Assembly: GCA_964353405.1 (NCBI GenBank)
Contig: CAYGWJ010000121.1
Span: 4,661-68,660 of the forward strand
Origin: JBGLNJ01 sp964353405
Lineage (GTDB): Bacteria > Chloroflexota > Anaerolineae > Fen-1058
DNA length: 64,000 bases
Direction: 5' to 3'
Both the position numbers and the translations under genes were made by a program. Every line of letters begins with the position of its first letter. The stretch's first letter is position 1. Below are positions 15,762-24,208 of this stretch, piece after piece. The notes under the pieces are model-generated. The model ran no database searches, was not told the DNA's origin, and saw only the letters and a list, made by a program, of their open reading frames with translations.

Positions 15762-17285
15762 ATGGCCACCGAATCTCGAAAAATCTCGAGCCAAATCGCT
15801 CGTGGACAATATATCCGCTTTGATGTGCTGCAGCGAATAGAGCACATTCTTCTGCTGGTATCGTTCACACTGTTGGGCATTACGGGCTTGATCCAGAAAT
15901 TCGCGGCTTGGCCTGTCTCGGATGCGACCATCCAGTTCTTGGGCGGCATCGAAATGACGCGCCAGATACACCATATCAACGCCGCCATCATGATCATCCT
16001 GTCGGCCTACCACTTTGTGGAGGCGGGCTATCGGGTCTTTGTGCTGCGCGCGCGCATGAGCATGCTGCCCATGCTGAGCGACTTTACCGAGTGGTGGCAA
16101 GACACGACTTACAAGCTTGGGCTGACCAAGGCGCCGGCCAAGTTCGGGCGCTACAACTATGGCGAAAAGATGGAATACTGGGCCTTGATCTGGGGCACAG
16201 TCGTCATGGGCATCACGGGCTTTATGCTGTGGAATCCCATCACCACGGCCAGGTTGGTTCCAGGCGAGTGGATTCCGGCCGCCAAAGCCGCGCACGGCGC
16301 CGAAGCGATCCTGGCGGTGCTCGCCATCATCATCTGGCACTTTTACAATGTGCACATCAAGATGTTCAACAAAGCCATGCTCACGGGCAAGCTGGATGAA
16401 CACCAGATGGCGCACGAGCATGGCCGCGAGCTGGAAGCCATCGCTCGCGGCACGGCCGGCCGCAAGATTGACGCGCTGGTGCTGCGCCGCCGCCAGGTGA
16501 TCTACTTTCCCCTCGCCACGGTGCTGGGAGTTGTGATGGCTTTCGGCATCTTTAAATTCCTCACCCTCGAGAATACTGCACCGATCAAGACCGTGCCGCC
16601 TGCGGTCAACGTCGCAGTACTAGTCACGGCAACGCCGCAACCCACGCCGACGCGCGCTCCGACCGCCGTGCCGACGACCGCTCCGACCCAAGCCCCATCG
16701 GCTGGCCAGGCACCGGCAACAGGCGGCGGCACCGCATTTGCAGATGTGCAAGCCATCCTCAAAGCCAAGTGCGGCGCCTGTCATGGCGATGCGGCGACCG
16801 CAGGTTTGAGCGTCAATACCTACGCCTCGCTGATGAAGGGAGGCGCGAGCGGAGCCGTCATTGTCGCCAAAGATGCTGAAGGCAGCCCGTTGATCAAGAA
16901 GGTCACCGGCGCCCACCCCGGTCAATTCTCAGCGGACGAGCTGGCCGCTATCAAAGCCTGGATTGCAGCGGGCGCAGCCGAAGGTGGAGCACCCGCTGCT
17001 GCGCCCGCTCCGGCAGCCGGCGGCAAAGTGACCTTTGTCAAAGACATCCAGCCCATCTTTACCGCCAAGTGCGCGGCCTGTCACGGCGTCATGGGCGGAT
17101 TGACCTTGACCTCGTTTGAAAGTGTGATGCACGGGGGCACGTCCGGCCCGGCCGTTACACCCAAGGACCCCGCCAAGAGTTCCATCATCACGAAACAAAT
17201 CGCAGGCGGCCACCCCGGCCAACTCACAGCGGAGGAAATCGATTTGGTTCGCAAGTGGATTGCGGACGGCGCAGCCGAGCAGTAA
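15762..17285 (+). CDS. Cytochrome b (FdhI/b561-like) fused to two cytochrome c domains
   Basis: A 507-residue membrane quinol-oxidase-type subunit. Residues about 20-210 form four helices with histidines typical of formate-dehydrogenase-gamma/b561-type cytochromes (QRIEHILLL, RQIHHINAA, AYHFVEAG, IWHFYNVHIK). A fifth helix near 255 leads into a Pro/Thr linker, then two cytochrome c domains with CGACHG (near 345) and CAACHG (near 435), each followed by HPGQ(F/L)(S/T)AEE-type ends. The start is the ATG at 15762 with GGAG upstream. Electrons would flow from the quinone pool through b hemes to its own c hemes or the adjacent nonaheme protein. The fusion of b and c modules is the odd feature. Confidence 0.88.
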   Translation: MATESRKISSQIARGQYIRFDVLQRIEHILLLVSFTLLGITGLIQKFAAWPVSDATIQFLGGIEMTRQIHHINAAIMIILSAYHFVEAGYRVFVLRARMSMLPMLSDFTEWWQDTTYKLGLTKAPAKFGRYNYGEKMEYWALIWGTVVMGITGFMLWNPITTARLVPGEWIPAAKAAHGAEAILAVLAIIIWHFYNVHIKMFNKAMLTGKLDEHQMAHEHGRELEAIARGTAGRKIDALVLRRRQVIYFPLATVLGVVMAFGIFKFLTLENTAPIKTVPPAVNVAVLVTATPQPTPTRAPTAVPTTAPTQAPSAGQAPATGGGTAFADVQAILKAKCGACHGDAATAGLSVNTYASLMKGGASGAVIVAKDAEGSPLIKKVTGAHPGQFSADELAAIKAWIAAGAAEGGAPAAAPAPAAGGKVTFVKDIQPIFTAKCAACHGVMGGLTLTSFESVMHGGTSGPAVTPKDPAKSSIITKQIAGGHPGQLTAEEIDLVRKWIADGAAEQ

Positions 17286-17409
17286 TTCTTTGTGATGGGT
17301 TTCAGCCGATCCCAGGCAACGCAGCCCTACACGACGTTGAGGGGCCGCTAGGACAAAGACCGGGGGTTTTGAGGTATGGGCAACTGATTGCCCAACAAAG
17401 GAGATACGC

Positions 17410-19491
17410 ATGTCAGATGATCCCAAGTCAAACGTTCCACATTCATCCTCTGAGGCCACCCCAGTCGCCGGCGCGGTGACAAACAAGCCTCGCTCTTTTG
17501 GGTCGAGGTTCTGGTCCAGGGTCAGCACCAACAAATGGCTGATGACCGGCACGATCGTCGTCACGCTGCTGATCCTGTTTGGGCTTTTCTTGGGCGGGAT
17601 AGCTGTTTTTGACTGGAGTGAATCCACGGCGTTTTGTTCACTCTGTCACGTGATGAAGCCCGAGTACACGGCGTATCAAAGCTCGCCGCACTCTCGCGTG
17701 GAGTGCGGCACCTGCCACGTCGGCCCAGGCCCCACTGCCGCCGTCAAGGCCAAACTGGCCAACGTCCGATACCTGTGGGTGGCTCCCACCGGCTGGCATG
17801 AAAGGCCCATCCCTTCTCCCATCACCAGCCTACGCCCGGTCGAAGTGGTTTGCGAACAATGCCACTGGCCGGAAAAGTTTTATCAGGATCGCCTGGCGAC
17901 CGTCCCGCACTATGCAGAGGATGAGAACAACCGCCTGACGCAAATCAAGTTGCTCCTCAAGACTGGCGGCGGAACGCAAAACGCTGGCCAGGGACGCGGC
18001 ATCCACTGGCACATCGCCAATCCCGTTTACTATATCGCGACCGACAAGCAGCGGCAGGAGATAGACTGGGTTCAGGCTACTTTTGGCGGCAAGACAACCG
18101 AGTACCTCGCGACAGACAGCAAGCTGACGCCGGAGCAAATCGCCAAAGCCGAAAAGCGCAAGATGGACTGCGTTGACTGCCACAACCGCGCGACGCACGT
18201 CTTCCAGCGGCCAGGCGAGGCGCTCGACGCCGCCCTGGCAGCGGGCACCATCCCTGCCAACTTGCCCTTCATCAAGCGCGAAGGGACCCAAGTACTGGAA
18301 AAGACCTACACGACCGAAGACCAAGCCGCCCAAGCGATCGCCGCTGTGGAAGACTTTTATCGGACACAGTACCCCATGGTCTATAACAACCGCAAGGCGG
18401 ATGTCCAGAAAGCCGTCGCCGGATTGCAGGCCATTTTTGACAGCACCCAGTTCCCCTTTATGCGAGTGACCTGGGAGTCGCATCCGACGAACATCGGCCA
18501 CAAGGATTTTGCAGGCTGCTTCCGCTGCCACGATGGCAAGCACCTGAGCCGAGACAACCAGGCCATCCGGCTCGAGTGCAATATCTGCCACAGCATCCCG
18601 CAGGTCATCACCCCGGACAAGACCACTGCGGCGCTGCCTCTGACCATCGGCATCGAACCGGATTCGCACAGAAGCACGACCTGGCTTGCGGAGCATCGTA
18701 CCCGTTTCGATGCCACCTGCGCCAATTGCCACACAACCGGCAATGCCGGGGGCAATGACAACAGTAGTTTTTGCAGCAATAGCGCCTGTCATGGCGCGAA
18801 CTGGAAATTTGTCGGGCTGAACGCGCCCGGGGTGCGCCAACCGGGTCAACCTGCTCAACCTGCCCAACCGGCTCAGGGCAAGCCGCCTGCGATTCCGCAT
18901 GATTTGGCCGGGCGCGACAACTGCCTGACGTGCCACAATCCTGATGGCGGCATCAAGCCCGCGCCCAAGGATCATGCCGGGCGCACGATTGACACATGCC
19001 AGGCATGTCACAAACCGACGACGGCTGCCCGTCCAACCGCAGCACCGACGGCGGCCGCCCCGACCACTGCGCCTTCAGAGGCGCCGACCAAGACAGCGGC
19101 CACGGCAACACCCGCCGCGCCGGCTGGAGGCGGCGCGCCGCCTGCCATTCCGCATGATTTGGCCGGGCGCGACAACTGCCTGACGTGTCACAATCCCGAG
19201 GGCGGCCTCAAGCCCGCACCGAAGGATCACGCCGGGCGCGCGAACGACACGTGCCTGGCGTGCCACAAGCCGTCAACGACCGCGCCTGCAGCTGCACCCA
19301 CCAAGGCGGTAACTGCCACACCGGCTGCACCGTCAGGCGGCGAAGCGCCGCCGGCCATTCCGCATGACCTGGCCGGGCGCGACAACTGCCTGACGTGTCA
19401 CAATCCCGAGGGCGGCCTCAAGCCCGCGCCCAAGGATCACGCCGGGCGTACGAACGATGCTTGCCAGGCCTGCCACAAGCAAAAGTCGTGA
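17410..19491 (+). CDS. NapC-like 14-heme cytochrome with three tandem diheme modules
   Basis: A 693-residue membrane-anchored cytochrome. A cytoplasmic N-tail and one helix (TGTIVVTLLILFGLFLGGI) precede a NapC/NirT-like opening (FCSLCHVMKPEYTAY, ECGTCHVGPG). Seven CXXCH motifs occur in residues 1-440, followed by a CX4CH motif (CSNSACH). The C-terminal 205 residues are three 45-residue repeats, each with PPAIPHDLAGRDNCLTCHNP and a second CXXCH, joined by Pro/Thr/Ala linkers. That totals 13 CXXCH plus one CX4CH. AAGGAG precedes the ATG; a GGGCAA-CTGA-TTGCCC hairpin lies at 17379-17394. It would carry electrons from quinol across the periplasmic side; the modular tail looks like an extendable wire. 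Confidence 0.88.
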   Translation: MSDDPKSNVPHSSSEATPVAGAVTNKPRSFGSRFWSRVSTNKWLMTGTIVVTLLILFGLFLGGIAVFDWSESTAFCSLCHVMKPEYTAYQSSPHSRVECGTCHVGPGPTAAVKAKLANVRYLWVAPTGWHERPIPSPITSLRPVEVVCEQCHWPEKFYQDRLATVPHYAEDENNRLTQIKLLLKTGGGTQNAGQGRGIHWHIANPVYYIATDKQRQEIDWVQATFGGKTTEYLATDSKLTPEQIAKAEKRKMDCVDCHNRATHVFQRPGEALDAALAAGTIPANLPFIKREGTQVLEKTYTTEDQAAQAIAAVEDFYRTQYPMVYNNRKADVQKAVAGLQAIFDSTQFPFMRVTWESHPTNIGHKDFAGCFRCHDGKHLSRDNQAIRLECNICHSIPQVITPDKTTAALPLTIGIEPDSHRSTTWLAEHRTRFDATCANCHTTGNAGGNDNSSFCSNSACHGANWKFVGLNAPGVRQPGQPAQPAQPAQGKPPAIPHDLAGRDNCLTCHNPDGGIKPAPKDHAGRTIDTCQACHKPTTAARPTAAPTAAAPTTAPSEAPTKTAATATPAAPAGGGAPPAIPHDLAGRDNCLTCHNPEGGLKPAPKDHAGRANDTCLACHKPSTTAPAAAPTKAVTATPAAPSGGEAPPAIPHDLAGRDNCLTCHNPEGGLKPAPKDHAGRTNDACQACHKQKS
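18883..19482 (+). repeat. Three 135-bp in-frame tandem modules
   Basis: Units at 18883-19017, 19138-19272 and 19348-19482, each exactly 135 bp (45 codons) and nearly identical at the DNA level, separated by 120- and 75-bp Ala/Pro/Thr-rich linkers. Each encodes two heme sites. Confidence 0.9.
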
Positions 19492-19505
19492 TCGAACCGC
19501 CTTGC

Positions 19506-19523
19506 AACAGCGAATTCGTTGTT
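19506..19523 (-). repeat. 18-bp palindromic repeat, copy 1
   Basis: On the minus strand this reads AACAACGAATTCGCTGTT, identical to the plus-strand copies at 20604-20621 and 22299-22316. It lies between the 14-heme gene and the histidine kinase start. Confidence 0.75.
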
Positions 19524-19541
19524 CTGGACGAATTGAATCGA

Positions 19542-21503
19542 ATGAGCACTACCGCCCTGGGATACATCTACTTTTTCTACGGCCTCGCGTTTTTTGCGAT
19601 GGGGCTGGCGGTGGTGCTGGAAGCGGGCCGGACCAGCGAGTTGCGGTTCGCGCACTCGATGCCGTGGCTGGCGGCCTTTGGCCTGACCCATGGCTTGCAC
19701 GAGTGGTTTGAAATGTTTGAGGTGATGGGGCAATTGCCCCCTGGCCTGCCGCTGGGAGCAATTCACCTCATCCTCCTGGTTGTCTCGTTTGCCTGCCTGG
19801 CAGCGTTCGGAATCAGCCTGGGCCGGACCGAGAGCGCGGCGCCGTTGGGCGCCATGTGGCGAACGCTGGCGCTCATCGGGTTCAGCCTGGGCGGCATGAT
19901 CGTGTTGCGGCTCTGGCTGCCGCAGTCCGATTGGTGGGGAGCCGCCAGCGTCTGGGCGCGTTACAGCCTGGGGATCGTCGGCGCCATCGTTACCAGTTGG
20001 TCGCTCATTTCTCAAGGGCAAGTCTTTGCCAGGCTGGGCATGGCGCATTTTGGGCGCGACCTGATCTGGGCAGCGCTGGCCTTTGCCCTGTATGGCATCG
20101 TCGGCCAGATGTTTGTGTCCAAGAGCGCGCTGCCGCCTTCGAACTTTATCAACTCTGATTTGTTCCTGCGGCTGTTCGGTGCGCCTGTTCAGTTGTTCCG
20201 AGGCGCGATCGCGATGGTGCTGGCCGTCACCATCATCCGCGCGCTGCGCGTGTTCGAGATCGAACGCACACAGCGACTGCGCGCAGCGGAGCTGACGGCC
20301 CAGGAAGCTGAGCGGCGCGTCCAACAGGAAACGGCGCACCTGAACCGCCAATTGCAGGAAGCGGTCAACGAGCTATCCATCCTGTTTGAAATGTCGCGCA
20401 TCCTGGCGGCCACGCTGGACTGGCAGGCTGTGCTTCAACAAGCCGTCGTCAAGGTCGTTGACCTGCTGCCCGCTCGCGCGGCGATGATCCTGCTGGAAAC
20501 GGATCCGCCGGGAAGCTGCGCCGCGAGCACAGGCTTTTGCCGCGCAGAGTTGGCTGGCGCCGCCCAGAGCATAGGTCGGGCCGTCATCACCGCCAACGCC
20601 GATAACAACGAATTCGCTGTTCCGCCCGAGATGCGCGTGCTGGCTCCGATGATGGCCGTGCCTTTGCACCTTTCGGGCAAGCGCGGTCTCATCGGCAGCC
20701 TGGTCATTTGCGTGAGCGACGTGCACATCTTTGAACCCAAGCGGTCGCTATTGCTCACGCTGGGCCGTGAGCTGGCCATCGCCATCGAAAACGCCCGGCT
20801 TTACCAGCAAGTCCAAGAGCGCGAGATGGTGCGCGGCGAACTGCTGCGGCGTTCGGTGCAGGTTCAGGAAGAAGAGCGCAAGCGCATCGCCCGCGAGCTG
20901 CACGACGGCATCGGCCAGATCTTTACCGCGCTGGCGCTGGGGCTTTCGGGTGTAGAAGAAACCATGCCGCGTGACCCGGCGCTGGCGCGCAAGCAAATCG
21001 GCAATCTCAAAGACTTGGCCGTTCGCGCCATCTCTGAGCTGCGTCAACTGGTGGCCGATCTGCGGCCCGCGCAGTTGGACGACCTGGGCCTGGCGCCCGC
21101 GCTCCACTGGCTGACCGACGAGTGGCGCGACCGGCTTCACATGGATGTGCGCGTTCAAATTCTAGGCCAGCGCCGTCGCCTGTCGTCGGAAATGGAAACC
21201 GTGCTGTTTCGCATCACGCAAGAAGCGTTGACCAACGTCGCCAAGCACGCCAACGCGCAGCGCACCGCCGTCAAGCTGGCTTTTGGCGATGACCAGGTCG
21301 AGCTGGTCATCGAGGATAATGGCATCGGCATGACGCCGGAACAAATGTACCGCCGCCAGGTTCGCCATCAAGGCTGGGGACTGGCTGGCATCCAGGAACG
21401 CGCCGCTCTCGTCGGCGGCACATTCGATATTGACTCGGCGCCGGGGCGAGGCACCCGGTTGACCGTCCACATCCCACTTGGTGGCGAGGAGGCCGTTGCA
21501 TGA
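19542..21503 (+). CDS. Membrane sensor histidine kinase (NarX/DesK type) with GAF domain
   Basis: A 653-residue sensor. Residues 1-240 form about seven helices with a conserved-looking histidine/acid group in helix 2 (THGLHEWFEMFE). A coiled linker leads to a GAF domain (about 290-430), a HisKA_3 dimerisation helix with the phospho-accepting His in RIARELHDGIGQI, and an HATPase domain (NVAKHAN, EDNGIGM, GWGLAGIQERA). The ATG at 19542 was chosen as the first Met before the helices; the ribosome site is weak. Its stop overlaps the start of the NarL-type regulator (ATGA), so the pair is coupled. Lying within the cytochrome locus, it probably senses a respiratory cue. One palindromic repeat copy is translated within the GAF domain. 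Confidence 0.9.
   Translation: MSTTALGYIYFFYGLAFFAMGLAVVLEAGRTSELRFAHSMPWLAAFGLTHGLHEWFEMFEVMGQLPPGLPLGAIHLILLVVSFACLAAFGISLGRTESAAPLGAMWRTLALIGFSLGGMIVLRLWLPQSDWWGAASVWARYSLGIVGAIVTSWSLISQGQVFARLGMAHFGRDLIWAALAFALYGIVGQMFVSKSALPPSNFINSDLFLRLFGAPVQLFRGAIAMVLAVTIIRALRVFEIERTQRLRAAELTAQEAERRVQQETAHLNRQLQEAVNELSILFEMSRILAATLDWQAVLQQAVVKVVDLLPARAAMILLETDPPGSCAASTGFCRAELAGAAQSIGRAVITANADNNEFAVPPEMRVLAPMMAVPLHLSGKRGLIGSLVICVSDVHIFEPKRSLLLTLGRELAIAIENARLYQQVQEREMVRGELLRRSVQVQEEERKRIARELHDGIGQIFTALALGLSGVEETMPRDPALARKQIGNLKDLAVRAISELRQLVADLRPAQLDDLGLAPALHWLTDEWRDRLHMDVRVQILGQRRRLSSEMETVLFRITQEALTNVAKHANAQRTAVKLAFGDDQVELVIEDNGIGMTPEQMYRRQVRHQGWGLAGIQERAALVGGTFDIDSAPGRGTRLTVHIPLGGEEAVA
20604..20621 (+). 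repeat. 18-bp palindromic repeat, copy 2 (inside the kinase gene)
   Basis: AACAACGAATTCGCTGTT lies in frame in the GAF domain and encodes NNEFAV. It matches copies 1 and 3 exactly. Confidence 0.75.
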
Positions 21504-22171
21504 CGATCAAGATTGTGCTCGTGGACGATCACGAGATCGTGCGGGCGGGCCTGAGGATGCTGCTCAGCTCGCACTCGGACATTGAGATCATCGGCGAGGC
21601 TGAAAACGGCCAGCAGGCCTTGCAGCTCTGCCAAAAGAACCCGCCCGATGTCGTCATTATGGACATCACCATGCCGGGCCTCAGTGGGCTTGAAGTCACG
21701 CGCCAGATCAAGCAGCAATGCCCCAACACGGCCGTGCTGGCGCTCACCATCCACGAAGGCGAGCAATACTTTTTCGAGATGCTCAACGCGGGCGCTTCCG
21801 GTTACGTCCCTAAACGCGCCGCGCCCACCGACCTGGTGAATGCCATCCACGCTGTGTATTCCGGCGAAGTGTACCTGCATCCAAGCGTCGCCAAGGCGCT
21901 CGTCAACGATTACATCCAACGTGTTCAGATGGGCTGGGAGCGCGCCAGCTACGACGGACTGACCGACCGCGAGCAGCAGGTCCTCAAGATGATTGCCGAA
22001 GGCATGATGAACAAAGAGATCGCCGAAAAGCTCTCGATCAGCGTGCGGACGGTGGAGCGGCATCGAGAGAACATTATGGCCAAGCTCAACCTGCACACGC
22101 GGGCCGAGCTGGTGCGCTATGCGGTAGACAAGGGACTGATTGACATCAGCAACAAGCCGCCTTCAGAGTAG
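21500..22171 (+). CDS. NarL/LuxR-family response regulator
   Basis: A 223-residue DNA-binding regulator, cognate of the upstream kinase. The receiver has the acidic pair in IVLVDDHEIV, the phosphoacceptor Asp in VVIMDITMPG, Thr in LALTIHEG and Lys in YVPKRAA. The LuxR-type helix-turn-helix follows (LTDREQQVLKMIAEG, KEIAEKLSISVRTVERH). The ATG overlaps the kinase stop. It is the best local candidate to bind the TTGGG-N7-CCCAA sites found at three nearby promoters, though that is not shown by sequence alone. Confidence 0.93.
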   Translation: MTIKIVLVDDHEIVRAGLRMLLSSHSDIEIIGEAENGQQALQLCQKNPPDVVIMDITMPGLSGLEVTRQIKQQCPNTAVLALTIHEGEQYFFEMLNAGASGYVPKRAAPTDLVNAIHAVYSGEVYLHPSVAKALVNDYIQRVQMGWERASYDGLTDREQQVLKMIAEGMMNKEIAEKLSISVRTVERHRENIMAKLNLHTRAELVRYAVDKGLIDISNKPPSE

Positions 22172-22191
22172 CCCCTGGGAAGTCCCAGGGG
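22172..22191 (+). terminator. Perfect hairpin after the regulator gene
   Basis: CCCCTGGGA (22172-22180) and TCCCAGGGG (22183-22191) form a perfect 9-bp inverted repeat two bases apart, starting just after the stop codon. There is no T-tract; it may be a repeat element doubling as a 3' end. Confidence 0.5.
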
Positions 22192-22298
22192 TAGCACCGC
22201 ACAAATCCAGGCGTCCCCACCCCACTCTAGGGATTTTCCCACATAGCGCGTTCGACCCGATGTCGGCGGGATGGGTGGAAACACGCATCCCGGCCCCC

Positions 22299-22316
22299 AA
22301 CAACGAATTCGCTGTT
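22299..22316 (+). repeat. 18-bp palindromic repeat, copy 3
   Basis: AACAACGAATTCGCTGTT, identical to the copy in the kinase gene, in the 395-bp gap 22172-22566. The rest of this gap holds the hairpin, a promoter with operator, and a 63-bp palindromic element. Confidence 0.75.
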
Positions 22317-22365
22317 CAAATCACCCTATCTCTCATCCAAATTGGTATGCCACCACATGCTGAAG

Positions 22366-22412
22366 TTGGGACGTGTGCCCAATTGACGTGTCAGACTCTT
22401 GCATGGTAGTCT
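22366..22412 (+). promoter_or_regulatory. Promoter A with TTGGG-N7-CCCAA operator
   Basis: TTGGG (22366-22370) and CCCAA (22378-22382) directly abut the -35 TTGACG (22383-22388). A possible -10 TAGTCT is at 22407-22412 (18-bp spacing, weak). The same arrangement precedes the heptaheme operon and the 26426 gene. It would drive the decayed regulator gene. Confidence 0.6.
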
Positions 22413-22467
22413 GGTATCAGAGGAAAGCGGTTCGCCCTTTGATGCTGGACCTCGTCAAAGGAAACTT

Positions 22468-22530
22468 TGTAGGGCGGCTTTCCATAGCCGCCGCGCTGGG
22501 GGCAGGTATGGACGCGAAGCGTGCCCTACA
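22468..22530. repeat. 63-bp element with TGTAGGGC...GCCCTACA ends
   Basis: The ends TGTAGGGC (22468-22475) and GCCCTACA (22523-22530) are perfect inverted repeats, with an inner hairpin (GGCGGC...GCCGCC). The right end, read backwards (GTAGGGCACGCTTCGCGT), is close to the element at 44393-44425. It lies in the leader between promoter A and the decayed regulator. Confidence 0.65.
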
Positions 22531-22566
22531 AGGGGCTCTCCGACAGGGTTCTAGATCGAATTTGGT

Positions 22567-23164
22567 ATGATGATCCGAGTCGTTCTGGTGGATGACCAGG
22601 AGATTGTGCGCGCCGGGCTGCGCCTGCTGCTCCAATCTCAGACAGACATGGACATCGTAGGCGAGGCCGGCGATGGCGCCGAGGCGCTCGCACTTTGCCG
22701 CCAGGTTTCTCCCCACGTTGTGATCACCACCATCGAACTGCCGGGCCTCAATGGTTTCGAGCTCGCGCGCAAGCTCAAAGCGCAAAGACCCACAGCACTT
22801 TTTCGAGATGATCAGTGCGGGCGCATCCGGCTACCTCCCCAAGCGCACTGCCACCGCTGACCTGGTGACCGCCATCCGCACCGTCCATGCGGGTCAAATG
22901 TACATACATCCCACGGGTTATCACCAGCGCACCTACGCAAGCCATGAACGCCCCCGCCCCAACGACCTGGAGCCGCATGAACAGCTCGTCCTCGTCATGA
23001 TTGCCCAAGGAGCGCAAAACAAGCAAATCGCGCTGCGGCTTGGGGTCAATGTGAGAACCGTGGCGCGCTATCGAGCGAATATCGAGAACAAGCTCAACCT
23101 GCACAGCCGGGCCGACCTGGTGCGCTATGCGGTGGACAAGGGCCTGGTGAGCGCGGCCCCCTAG
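22567..23164 (+). pseudogene. Decayed NarL-family response regulator (deletion and frameshift)
   Basis: A paralogue of the regulator at 21500. The first part (to about 22797) matches the receiver up to KLKAQRP. The frame then breaks, and the homologous continuation HFFEMISAGASGYLPKR is read in another frame to 23164. Compared with the intact paralogue about 14-15 codons, including the strand with the conserved Thr, are missing at the junction. The phosphoacceptor Asp is also replaced (VVITTIELPG in place of VIMDITMPG). The LuxR helix-turn-helix (KQIALRLGVNVRTVARY) is intact and could be made from an internal start, but a normal phosphorelay role is excluded. Confidence 0.85.
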
Positions 23165-23329
23165 AGCGCTGGCGACCAGGCAAAAATGCATCGTCCTGCT
23201 CGCACTCCCTCATTGCGCATGGGTTTCCCCCCCCCACACACCCCCTCATTCATTGACGGTTGCCCCACTTGAATCGTGCGTGACTACCCTCTAGGGTGAT
23301 CAGAATATTGGGGATATGGGCGCAACAAG

Positions 23330-23375
23330 TTGGGTGGCCTGCCCAATTGACCTGTCATGGGGCAATGTGATACCT
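23330..23375 (+). promoter_or_regulatory. Promoter B with TTGGG-N7-CCCAA operator
   Basis: TTGGG (23330-23334), CCCAA (23342-23346), then -35 TTGACC (23347-23352) and a weak -10 around 23369-23375 (GATACC). Thirteen of the 16 bases around CCCAATTGACCTGTCA are shared among the three sites. It precedes the heptaheme operon by about 50 bp. Upstream at 23286-23298 is a small palindrome, ACCC-TCTA-GGGT. Confidence 0.65.
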
Positions 23376-23423
23376 TTGTGTCAGCAGAACCAGGTGAATG
23401 GCCTACACACAAAGGAGAAGAAA

Positions 23424-24206
23424 ATGTCCACTACACGCGTTGTCTTTGCCGTCTTTCTCATGACCGTTGTGACGGCGTTCGTGGTGAGTGTGTGCGCGGC
23501 AGGAGTGGCGTATGCCGCTGGCCCTGAGCCACAGCAACAACCAGACTGCGCCACTTGCCACTCGGAAGTCGCCAAGACGTGGGGAGGGGGCAAACATGCT
23601 ATCAAAGGTATTGCCTGCACGGCATGTCACCAGCCCGGCCCCAATGCCCACCCTGGCAGCCCGATAGGTGTTGACAAGTCGGCCGCGTTTTGCAGCACTT
23701 GCCATTCCGCCGCGGGCACAGAGTGGCAAACGAGCGGTCATGGCAAGGCCAACGTCGCGTGCACTTCGTGCCACGACATGCACTCAGCCTCGCTCAAGTT
23801 CAAGGCGCCGACTGACCTGTGCGCAAGCTGCCACAAGGAGCGCGAAGACCAAAGCAACATGCCGATGGACAGCTCGACCAACGCGTGCATCAACTGCCAT
23901 ATGCACAGCACGGCTTCCGGCACAACCGCCACCAACCCCACTCCCTCCAACCACTCTTTCGTCATGGGAGCGGACGCCTGCCAGCGCTGCCACAAGGATA
24001 ATGTCCACACAGCGCATCAAATCATTTCTACGGTTTTGCCCCAGCCTGGCGCCGACAAGCCCGTCCAACAACTTGTGCCCACCGCAACGCTTGCCGCCGC
24101 GAGTGCCGCATCGAACGGCGTCTCGGCCTGGCCCAACATCATGGGCGGCGTGATCGGAGGGCTTTTGCTTGGCTTTATTTCGGCTGTCGTCGTGGTAAGG
24201 AGATAG
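23424..24206 (+). CDS. Heptaheme cytochrome c with C-terminal anchor
   Basis: A 260-residue cytochrome with a cleavable signal (ending near AYAAG), seven CXXCH motifs (CATCH, CTACH, CSTCH, CTSCH, CASCH, CINCH, CQRCH) and a C-terminal helix (GGVIGGLLLGFISAVVVVRR). The ATG at 23424 has AAAGGAG upstream; a longer frame without that site was set aside. It is followed two bases later by the Fe-S subunit and then NrfD, resembling multiheme-FeS-NrfD quinone reductases such as Hmc, Tmc, Qrc or alternative complex III, but without a molybdopterin-type subunit. Confidence 0.9.
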   Translation: MSTTRVVFAVFLMTVVTAFVVSVCAAGVAYAAGPEPQQQPDCATCHSEVAKTWGGGKHAIKGIACTACHQPGPNAHPGSPIGVDKSAAFCSTCHSAAGTEWQTSGHGKANVACTSCHDMHSASLKFKAPTDLCASCHKEREDQSNMPMDSSTNACINCHMHSTASGTTATNPTPSNHSFVMGADACQRCHKDNVHTAHQIISTVLPQPGADKPVQQLVPTATLAAASAASNGVSAWPNIMGGVIGGLLLGFISAVVVVRR

Positions 24207-24208
24207 GA

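Noticed and set aside
17379..17394. Fourth copy of the TTGGG-N7-CCCAA operator before the 14-heme gene
   Set aside because: ATGGG and CCCAA are present but spaced by ten bases, and no -35 box follows; it is a hairpin next to the ribosome site.
18883..19482. CRISPR array
   Set aside because: Repeats are 135 bp, in frame, and encode heme modules; spacers are low-complexity coding linkers.
19395..19541. A longer N-terminus for the sensor kinase
   Set aside because: This part of the frame overlaps the last heme module of the previous gene in another frame and codes no membrane helix; ATG 19542 fits better.
23221..23250. Functional element in the C-rich tract before promoter B
   Set aside because: It is a simple run of C with no partner repeat or gene; treated as low-complexity sequence.
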